A DNA stretch of 12,414 nt, taken from assembly GCA_038234815.1 (NCBI GenBank), contig JBBQSU010000103.1:1-12414 (forward strand), given 5' to 3'. Under the pieces are notes generated by a model. The model was not told the DNA's origin, did no database searches, and was given only the letters and a program-made list of their open reading frames with translations. Each line of letters begins with the position of its first letter. Within the stretch, counting starts at the first letter, position 1. A program made the position numbers and the translations under genes. Source of the DNA: JBBQSU01 sp038234815. Its GTDB lineage: Bacteria; Planctomycetota; Phycisphaerae; Tepidisphaerales; Tepidisphaeraceae. Of the stretch, positions 7,801-12,414 are shown piece after piece.

Positions 7801-10032
7801 GACCAGGATAACTACGCGCAACTCGTCGCCACGGCCGGCGGCGTCAGCTTCCTGAAGGAAGTCGGCGGCACGGTCACGCAGGGCGCAACCAGCTCCGTCG
7901 TTTGGCCGGGTCCCGAGGCGGTTGATTTCTATATGACCGTCGATCCGGCCGCGGGAACAGTCCAGCCGTCCTATCAACTGACCGTTAACGGCGTTAAGGG
8001 CAGCGCGATCAATCTGGGCACCCCGGTGTCGATCCCCACTGTCTGGTTCAGCGCTGCCACCGGACCGGCGGTCGGACTTATCACCACCACCGGAGGCGCT
8101 GCCACGACTTTCTCTGCCACCTACGATTTCATCAAGGTCACTCCCGCCGGCGTGCAGACGCCGTTCAGTGGTACGCCCTACGTTCCCGGGGGCCTGCTCC
8201 AGGCCGAAAATTTCGACAACGGCGGCGAGGGCGTGGCCTATCACGATTTCGAACCAGCGAATCTCGGTGGCGCCTATCGTCCCACGGACGGCGTCGATCT
8301 TGAGACTACGACCGACACGGGCAGCGGATACAACATCGGCTGGGGCCGGGCTGGTGAATGGACCGAATACACGATCAACGTTCCCACCCCCGGCTCTTAC
8401 ACGCTGGCGCTGCGTGTCGCCTCGGCCGGCACCGGCGGCGCCTTGCACGTCGAGTCCGACGGCATCAATAAGACCGGGGCACTCACAATCCCCGACACCG
8501 GTGGCTGGCAGAACTGGCAGACGCTCAGCAAGACCATCACCTTGTCGGCCGGCACGCAGGTGCTGCGCGTGGCCTTCGACACCAATGGGGCGACGAATTT
8601 CACAGGCAACCTGAACTGGATTCAGCTCACCGGGCCGGTCGCCAGCGGCCGTTCACCATACAGTGGCACGCCGGCCAGCATCCCGGGCGTCATCCAAGCG
8701 GAAGGCTTTGACAACGGCGGGCAGGGCGTGGCCTATTCAGATGCCGACACCGCCAACCAGGGCGGCGCGTATCGTTCGACCGAAGGCGTCGACCTGCAGA
8801 CGACAACGGACAGCGGCGGCGGATACAACGTCGGCTGGACCAAGGCCGGCGAGTGGACTGAATACACGGTCAACGTTGCGGCGAACGGAAACTACGACGT
8901 TGGCCTGCGCCTTGCCAATCCCAATGCCGGCGGCAAATTGCACATCGAAGTGGATAGGGCCAACGTGAGCGGATCGGTCAGCGTGCCGAACACCGGCGGC
9001 TGGCAGAACTGGCAGACACTCACCGTCGGCAATATCGCACTGACTGCCGGCCAGCACATCCTGCGGCTGGCATTCGACACAGTCTCATCCAATGGCTCTG
9101 TCGCTAACGTCAACTGGATCCAGCTCAATGCCAGCACACAGGCCGCCTGGGCCAGCGGCACCTCCCTGCCGACTGCCATTGGCGAGGTGGCCGGCGGCAT
9201 CCTCAACGGCAAGATGTACGTCGTCGGCGAAGGCTCAAGTTCGACCTTCGTCTACGACCTGGCCGCCAAGATTTGGGGCACCGTGGCAACCCGCCTCTTC
9301 GTCGGCAGCCACCATGCGGCCGAAGTCATCAATAACAAGCTCTATCTCTTGGGTGGCCTCGGCGGATCCGCTGAAGGCAAGGTGCAAATCTACGACCCGG
9401 CGACCAATCTCTGGACCACCGGGGCCAACATGCCGTTTGCGGCAGGCTCCATTTCCACCTCCCTCATTGCCGCCAAGGTGTACGCAGCCGGTGGGATACT
9501 CACCAACGGCACCACCACCAGCCAGGCAGCAGTCTACAACCCGGCCACCAACTCCTGGTCGAACATCGCGTCGATGCCCCAGGGACGTAATCACGCGGCC
9601 GCCGCTACTGACGGTTCCAAGTTCTACACCTTCGGCGGGCGCACCGGCGGGAATGTCGTCTCCAACGGTTTCGATACGGTCGAAATCTACGACCCGGCGA
9701 CCAATACATGGCAGTCAAGTGCCAATGCCGGCTCGACGCTCGCGCCTCTGCCCCAAGCCCGCGGCGGCACGGGCAAAGCCGTCTTCTACAAGGGCGAGTT
9801 TTACGTCATGGGCGGCGAGACGCTGAACGGTGCCGGCGCGACGGCCCAGAGCGTTTACAACCGGGTCGACATTTACAACCCGATCGCCAACACCTGGCGA
9901 ATGGGTCCGGCGATGCCGACGGCCCGGCACGGCATTTTCCCACTGCTCGCGGCCGGGCAGATATTCGTGGCCGGTGGCGGCATCACGAGCGGAAATTCCC
10001 AGTCCACGATGACTGAGATTCTGACGGCCTGA
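4891..10032 (+). CDS. Giant secreted multidomain protein: malectin, Hydin-like, PQQ-sugar-dehydrogenase-like propeller, TSP3-like, LamG-like, CBM6 x2, Kelch
   Basis: The ATG at 4891 has AGGAAGG 5 nt upstream and gives 1713 residues. The N-terminus is arginine-rich and carries LESRILLAA at 35-43, the planctomycete extracellular motif. Inferred modules, in order: malectin-like 45-208 (FRINTGG, YTVRLYFAE, FNVAIEG); Hydin/choice-of-anchor-D-like 214-322; glucose/sorbosone-dehydrogenase-like propeller 323-770 with ENHAANGLALD (His473, at the position of the catalytic His in soluble glucose dehydrogenase) and GYRNPYD (Arg574); an Asp-rich TSP3-like calcium-binding stretch 771-854 (DDDHDSYNNHDEILNGTNP); a concanavalin/LamG-like region about 855-1090; two CBM6 modules 1093-1250 and 1257-1415; and Kelch repeats 1416-1713 (YDPATNTW). 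I noticed a single cysteine (near residue 756). The likely role is extracellular carbohydrate binding, with possible sugar oxidation. No C-terminal PEP-CTERM, LPXTG or membrane anchor is present; the last Kelch blade ends the protein. Module assignments are from recognised motifs, not from a search. Confidence 0.9.
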   Translation: MQNTVGRTAVAHNVRRRNRRAGSLARAVRVGVEALESRILLAAVPIFRINTGGPQLASSPNWLADSSASPSTYGNGSATGNTVFSTASSINMTDPSVPAGTPMALFQTERWDASGGSELAYALPVTPGTYTVRLYFAEIYSGTSSVGARTFNVAIEGNPVLSNYDVFANVGANTAVVKSFTVASDSTLNIDFGHVVENPMIKGIEVLQDSASPNTLGITATSISFGAVMPGQTATQQLTLTNLGGAGDPNITVNSTTITGGNATLFADNFNDATGAVLAPGQSTNFNVTFSPDSSGGKIANLAIAHSGSNTPVIVSLAGTGGVAPVGFGKSTLANAGFTNPTSLQWGPDGKLYVAQEDGTIKVMTVARTAANSYNVTSTQTINLVQNIPNHNDDGTLNSAITARMVTGILVVGTVANPVIYVTSSDPRIGGGSSGTDTNLDTNSGIVSRLTWNGSSWSKLDLVRGLPRSEENHAANGLALDPATNTLYVAQGGNTNMGAPSNNFALLPEYALSAAILSINLTQIGNTTYDLPTLDDETRSGVNDANDPFGGNNGKNQAKLVPGGPVQVYSSGYRNPYDVIIAASGKMYTVDNGANAGWGDVPIGSGANATNQVHEPGITTNDGLQLVTAGFYAGHPNPTRANPNNKFNTSNPQSPVSTGDAVEGTFLTPGVNDGSLTLFNTSTDGLTEYTASNFGGAMKGNLLAASFDNKVYRVQLNAAGTGATSSSPLFSTVGNTPLDVTTIGDTGPFPGTIWVCDWQLGTITAFEPNDYGGSSSGGGTGADDPNLDDDHDSYNNHDEILNGTNPLSAADVPPDWDFNPASATNDSNLIDPNDDNDSMPDTSDPFAIDPNNGKTTFLPIDYTWDNNAPKPGKLLGLGFTGLMTDGSSNYEALFNPNAFTAGGAAGVFTIDQADSGTAHGTANTQKQAFQFGLGVTNTNAPFVIHTAILSPYAGLAPQNGWEMGVYVGTGDQDNYAQLVATAGGVSFLKEVGGTVTQGATSSVVWPGPEAVDFYMTVDPAAGTVQPSYQLTVNGVKGSAINLGTPVSIPTVWFSAATGPAVGLITTTGGAATTFSATYDFIKVTPAGVQTPFSGTPYVPGGLLQAENFDNGGEGVAYHDFEPANLGGAYRPTDGVDLETTTDTGSGYNIGWGRAGEWTEYTINVPTPGSYTLALRVASAGTGGALHVESDGINKTGALTIPDTGGWQNWQTLSKTITLSAGTQVLRVAFDTNGATNFTGNLNWIQLTGPVASGRSPYSGTPASIPGVIQAEGFDNGGQGVAYSDADTANQGGAYRSTEGVDLQTTTDSGGGYNVGWTKAGEWTEYTVNVAANGNYDVGLRLANPNAGGKLHIEVDRANVSGSVSVPNTGGWQNWQTLTVGNIALTAGQHILRLAFDTVSSNGSVANVNWIQLNASTQAAWASGTSLPTAIGEVAGGILNGKMYVVGEGSSSTFVYDLAAKIWGTVATRLFVGSHHAAEVINNKLYLLGGLGGSAEGKVQIYDPATNLWTTGANMPFAAGSISTSLIAAKVYAAGGILTNGTTTSQAAVYNPATNSWSNIASMPQGRNHAAAATDGSKFYTFGGRTGGNVVSNGFDTVEIYDPATNTWQSSANAGSTLAPLPQARGGTGKAVFYKGEFYVMGGETLNGAGATAQSVYNRVDIYNPIANTWRMGPAMPTARHGIFPLLAAGQIFVAGGGITSGNSQSTMTEILTA
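8164..8640 (+). repeat. First unit of a tandem CBM6 duplication
   Basis: The unit starts with an (F/Y)SGTP linker followed by LLQAENFDNGGEGVAY, then GVDLETTTDTGSGYNIGW, AGEWTEYTINV and GGWQNWQT, and ends in NWIQL. These are CBM6 hallmarks: the WTEYTV-type strand and the conserved WQ...W segment. The nucleotide stretch 8503-8522 is identical to 8998-9017 in the second unit, 495 bp away. Confidence 0.8.
8659..9135 (+). repeat. Second unit of the tandem CBM6 duplication
   Basis: It repeats the order of the first unit: YSGTP linker, VIQAEGFDNGGQGVAY, GVDLQTTTDSGGGYNVGW, AGEWTEYTVNV, GGWQNWQT and NWIQL. At the protein level the two units are clearly related along their whole length, with the strongest identity at the start and around GGWQNWQT. 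This points to an in-frame internal duplication. Kelch repeats follow directly. Confidence 0.8.
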
Positions 10033-10042
10033 TCCAAGCTTC

Positions 10043-10064
10043 AGGCCGGTGCCTACCGTGGCCT
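10043..10064. terminator. Possible bidirectional terminator hairpin between convergent genes
   Basis: AGGCC (10043-10047) plus GGT pairs with ACC and GGCCT (10060-10064), with a GCCT loop and a 2-nt GT bulge. It lies at the junction of the giant exoprotein gene and the GT87 gene and overlaps the GT87 stop codon. There is no U-tract, so the terminator call depends on its position and stem strength. Confidence 0.35.
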
Positions 10065-11546
10065 CGAGGATTCTTGCCGCTGGCCCAAGTCTTCGCTCGA
10101 TGCTTTGCTTGGGCGCTCTGCTAATTCGCCGTGCGCTTCGCTTTTGGAAATTGGTATCGCCGGGCCGCCGGAGTCGGGCCGGGGAACGTCGCACGTCGGA
10201 GTCTTGAGTTGACGCGCGAGTTGAAGCCGGGCGAGCAGGACGATCAACGAAGTAAGCAGAACCCCGCCGCTCCGCGCGTTTTCAAGCACTATTCCAACCC
10301 TGGCACACAACCCCGGCGCTCGGGCGACCACCCGCGGCGACTGGGCGACGTGATAGGCGAGCGGGGCCAGGTAAATAAGCGTCAGGATGACCCCCAGCGT
10401 CAGCAGCGGGGCCAGACGCCGCCGGTTGTCGTCACGCGCATCGGCGTCCCACAACCGGTTCGCCGCCCAGATTAGCGGGAACACCAGCAGCCAGGTGTCA
10501 TAGGCCCGATGATAGATCGGCATCAACGCAATCGCGGCGATGCACGCCAGATCGAGCAAAGCGATGTCGTTCCCGGCTGTCCGATCATCCGGTCGCCGCC
10601 AGGTGGCCCAGGCGAACAGCGATACAAGCACGATGGTCAATCCCAAAGTCATGAACCGAACGACGTGCGTGTCAACGATGAATGTTCTCAGCATGACCTG
10701 CATGTTGACCAGTTGATAACGAACCGCGTTGGCCGGGCCTGGGTCGTTGATACCGCCTGCGGCGCCGGCAGAGCGCAGGTTCGCCATCCAGTCGTCTGGC
10801 CATGTGCCGGCATAAGGCCTGAGATGAATGATTGCGGCGGCTGAGAAAAGTATTGCCAGCGATACCCACGTTGCCGACAGACGCCATCGTCGCGTCCACA
10901 GATAGTACGCCGCGAACGGCAAAGCGATTTGTGGCTTGATGAGGATGGCGAGAACGAGCGACATGCCCGATGCAATATTTCGATCCGCCCGCGCCAGTGC
11001 CGCCGATGCCACGATCGCAAAGACCGTTAGCGGTGTGGTCTGCCCCATCATGATGTTCGTCGCCCACGGGAGCGCGCCGAGCAATAGCGCACCGGCAAGA
11101 AGTAGATGCACCTGCGATCGCCACGACCCAGCGAATCGAAGCAGCAGAACGATCGTGCCCGAGATCGAAACAACATTTACGACAATCCAAGCCCACCGAG
11201 CGGCGGGCCATTGCCCGATCGTCATCGGTGTAAGGACAAGGTAGGTCGTCGGTGGATAGACCGAAGGTGTCGATTCAGCGCGCGGGCGAGTTTCGGCCTC
11301 GCCGCCGGAGGCTTGCCATGTTTGGTCGATCGCGACTTGCGCGTAGGGATTGCCTCCAGCACAAAAGGTCTTGGCGGCAGCGTACACCGCGGCGAAGTCG
11401 TGCCCCCCGCGGGGCGCCTGCTTAAGCGCCACCAGCGATCCCGCCAAGCCCGGCAGAAGGAGGATCAACAACAGCGCCCGCGAACTTGACCATCGACAAG
11501 GCAATTTGCTGGGAGTTATTAAACGGTCCCTATTCATTGTGTCCAT
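10053..11546 (-). CDS. GT87 / DUF2029-type polytopic membrane glycosyltransferase
   Basis: The predicted product is 497 residues with about 10 or more hydrophobic helices. The family-like features are a first helix followed by GHDFAAVYAAAK at about 48-59 (the Asp lies where these enzymes keep a catalytic acidic residue), GNPY at about 65-68, SVYPPTTYLVLTP near 95-107, MMGQTTPL near 166-173, and IKPQIALPFAAYYL near 203-216. GT87 enzymes take the sugar from a polyprenyl-phosphate donor and work on the outer face of the membrane; the acceptor here is unknown. The last ~50 residues are polar and soluble. Starts are ambiguous: ATG 11546 (MDTMNRDRL), ATG 11537 and an upstream ATG at 11618 are all in frame, and none has a strong Shine-Dalgarno sequence. 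I prefer 11546 because the extra upstream residues are not hydrophobic. It converges on the giant exoprotein gene with a 20-bp gap. Confidence 0.85.
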   Translation of the reverse strand: MDTMNRDRLITPSKLPCRWSSSRALLLILLLPGLAGSLVALKQAPRGGHDFAAVYAAAKTFCAGGNPYAQVAIDQTWQASGGEAETRPRAESTPSVYPPTTYLVLTPMTIGQWPAARWAWIVVNVVSISGTIVLLLRFAGSWRSQVHLLLAGALLLGALPWATNIMMGQTTPLTVFAIVASAALARADRNIASGMSLVLAILIKPQIALPFAAYYLWTRRWRLSATWVSLAILFSAAAIIHLRPYAGTWPDDWMANLRSAGAAGGINDPGPANAVRYQLVNMQVMLRTFIVDTHVVRFMTLGLTIVLVSLFAWATWRRPDDRTAGNDIALLDLACIAAIALMPIYHRAYDTWLLVFPLIWAANRLWDADARDDNRRRLAPLLTLGVILTLIYLAPLAYHVAQSPRVVARAPGLCARVGIVLENARSGGVLLTSLIVLLARLQLARQLKTPTCDVPRPDSGGPAIPISKSEAHGELAERPSKASSEDLGQRQESSRPR

Positions 11547-11730
11547 TCCGCAATTCCAGCCCGACCAATCTAGTGCGCTCGGATAGCGGCCCCATGCCGA
11601 CCTATTCATCCTGGTCATCCCGCCATTCCAGCGTGATGGCTTCGGGCGCTTAGCGTTCTCCGGTTCGGCGGATTTGTCTTCCGACGGTCGAGTTCGTTCG
11701 GGCGCAATCGTCCCGCCAAGCCCGACCTAA

Positions 11731-11814
11731 TGTACACGAACGTAATTCTCATAGTCATCGACCACAAATGCCGCCTCAGCCGCATCCACCACTTTCCAAA
11801 CCATCGCCGTGGCG
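11731..11814 (-). pseudogene. Decayed fragment of an SPFH/Band 7 gene, duplicate of 4034-4117
   Basis: The segment aligns without gaps to 4034-4117 in the intact SPFH gene, offset 7697. By eye the first 73 bp have 4 mismatches and the full 84 bp about 8. Read on the minus strand it keeps VWKVVDAAEAAF and VDDYENYVRVH, against VWKVVDSAEAAF and VDDYENYVHVQ in the intact gene, then reaches a TAG stop. Three of the four differences in the conserved core change the amino acid (Ser to Ala, Glu to Val, His to Arg). Outside the block I see no further SPFH sequence, so this is a truncated remnant lying on the same strand as the intact gene, upstream of GT87. Confidence 0.8.
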
Positions 11815-11882
11815 CCGCAGATCGGATTTCTTCGAAAATCAGGCAAATTTGCATATTTTGCACCCGTTTGGATGAAAAAAGG

Positions 11883-11959
11883 GGTCCAAAGGGGGTCCCG
11901 AAGAGGTCCCTTTGGGGTCCCACTGCTGTCTTGGCGAAGTCCTTTCCGGGTCCGGCGGG
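11883..11959. repeat. 11-nt-periodic GGTCC array
   Basis: GGTCC occurs at 11883, 11894, 11905 and 11916, exactly 11 nt apart. The phase continues through degenerate copies at 11927 (TGTCT) and 11938 (AGTCC) to another exact GGTCC at 11949. That makes seven in-phase units, five of them exact. The remainder of each 11-mer varies. An 11-nt period is not a multiple of three, so this is unlikely to be a coding repeat. It is close to one turn of B-DNA. Confidence 0.6.
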
Positions 11960-11971
11960 GTGCGGGGAGGG
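11948..11971 (+). other. G-quadruplex-type motif
   Basis: Four G-runs lie in a row: GGG (11948-11950), GGGG (11957-11960), GGGG (11964-11967) and GGG (11969-11971). The loops are 6, 3 and 1 nt. This satisfies the usual G3+N1-7 pattern for intramolecular quadruplex formation on the plus strand. Its first G-run overlaps the last unit of the GGTCC array. Confidence 0.5.
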
Positions 11972-12235
11972 TCCGGTTTGTTGCGATCGTCCGATGCCTT
12001 CAAGCAAGGGAGATTGCGCGGGGGAGACGCACGCGGCTAAAAGGACATTTGTCGGTCCGGCGTCGCCGAACGATTTCCCCCGCCCGAGTCCAACGCCGGG
12101 CAACCACCACGCCGCGCAATCACCGGCGCGTAACGAGCCAATCAACGTCATGGAGTCCGAGGCAATCAACGTCACCAAGTCATTATTAGTCATAAGTAAA
12201 GCCCTCTACACTAGGGGCAGAAAAACGCCCGAAGG

Positions 12236-12261
12236 TGCGCGAATTGGCGCTTTTTCGCGCA
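12236..12261. repeat. Inverted repeat with 8-bp arms
   Basis: TGCGCGAA (12236-12243) and TTCGCGCA (12254-12261) are exact inverted copies around a 10-nt loop. The right half contains GCGCTTTTTCGCGC (12247-12260), which differs by one base from GCGCTTTTTGGCGC inside the large palindrome at 12351-12364. Confidence 0.6.
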
Positions 12262-12263
12262 AC

Positions 12264-12277
12264 TTGGAGTGCTCCAA
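12264..12277. repeat. Short palindrome with 6-bp arms
   Basis: TTGGAG and CTCCAA flank a TG centre, forming an imperfect dyad immediately after the preceding inverted repeat. On its own it is short, but it sits in a cluster of dyads, and its outer TTGG/CCAA ends match those of the large palindrome. Confidence 0.45.
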
Positions 12278-12345
12278 AATGCAGTTAAACCTTTTGCTTT
12301 TCAGAGCTTATAAAAAATTTTATTTTTTTTGGAAAGGCTCAAATC

Positions 12346-12379
12346 TTGGTGCGCTTTTTGGCGCCAAAAAGCGCACCAA
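12346..12379. repeat. Perfect 34-bp palindrome
   Basis: The 34 bases are an uninterrupted perfect palindrome: the left arm begins TTGGTGCGCTTTTTGGC and the right arm is its exact reverse complement, with the centre between 12362 and 12363 (GGC|GCC). The next pair outward (C12345/C12380) breaks the symmetry. It follows the A/T-rich tract at 12306-12332. As RNA it could fold into a long hairpin, though the centre leaves no natural loop, and no U-tract follows, so it is not a standard terminator. A protein-binding dyad or a cruciform are alternatives. Confidence 0.85.
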
Positions 12380-12414
12380 CCGGTTGAGGGGCTAGCAGAA
12401 AAGAGTTGTCCACC

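Larger units (their letters stand above)
11547..12414. other. Gene-poor, structure-rich intergenic region at the right edge
   Basis: I find no protein gene I can support here. Open frames at 11615-12193 (minus) and 11730-12395 (plus) overlap each other, lack ribosome-binding sites, and give low-complexity products without a recognisable motif. What the region does hold is listed separately: a fragment of the SPFH gene, a periodic GGTCC array, a G-run cluster, hairpins and a 34-bp palindrome. From about 12180 to the end the base composition turns much richer in A and T than in the preceding genes, with the tract 12306-12332 nearly pure A/T. Confidence 0.6.

Noticed and set aside
11730..12395. 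A 221-codon plus-strand open frame, and the overlapping 192-codon minus-strand frame at 11615-12193
   Set aside because: They overlap on opposite strands, run through the SPFH fragment out of its coding frame, span the periodic array, and show no ribosome-binding site or recognisable motif. GC-rich DNA gives such open frames by chance.
12280..12395. A 38-codon small ORF (starting MQLNLLLF) spanning the A/T tract and the palindrome
   Set aside because: It has no Shine-Dalgarno sequence, and its C-terminal half is dictated by the palindrome. A toxin or leader peptide is possible but unsupported.
12404..12414. TTGTCCACC near the right edge as a DnaA box
   Set aside because: It is one imperfect match to TTATCCACA, with no second box in view. 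An origin cannot be claimed from it.

Overview
The window looks like a chromosomal segment of a GC-rich planctomycete, most likely of the Phycisphaerae type. The main reason is the 1713-residue protein at 4891-10032. Its N-terminus is arginine-rich, lacks a classical signal peptide and carries the box LESRILLAA, a variant of the planctomycete 'LEPRxLLS'-type extracellular motif. The protein is then built from malectin, Hydin/choice-of-anchor-like, PQQ-sugar-dehydrogenase-like propeller, TSP3-like, CBM6 and Kelch modules. No database search was possible, so the taxonomy is an inference.

Layout. 2-157 is the tail of an unidentified gene. 237-1460 encodes a polytopic membrane protein of about 12 helices and ends in an intrinsic terminator. 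Next is a translation/GTPase cluster on the plus strand: rpmA (ribosomal protein L27), obg (ribosome-assembly GTPase without a C-terminal extension) and a DUF1802 protein. This cluster converges on a minus-strand SPFH/Band 7 membrane protein (3616-4479). A 411-bp divergent intergenic region separates that gene from the giant secreted multidomain protein. The giant gene converges, with a 20-bp gap, on a minus-strand GT87/DUF2029-type membrane glycosyltransferase (10053-11546).

The last ~870 bp (11547-12414) hold no convincing gene but are the most structured non-coding DNA here. They contain a decayed 84-bp copy of the SPFH gene, an 11-nt-periodic GGTCC array, a G-quadruplex-type G-run cluster, two hairpins, an A/T-rich tract and a perfect 34-bp palindrome. 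The palindrome shares a 14-mer core (one mismatch) with one of the hairpins.

How the genes fit together. L27 and Obg both act on the large ribosomal subunit and are commonly neighbours; rplU (L21), which usually precedes rpmA, is absent. The SPFH, giant exoprotein and GT87 genes are all envelope or extracellular functions, but orientation gives no evidence that they form one operon. I do not see a defence system, CRISPR array, intact transposon, tRNA or rRNA.
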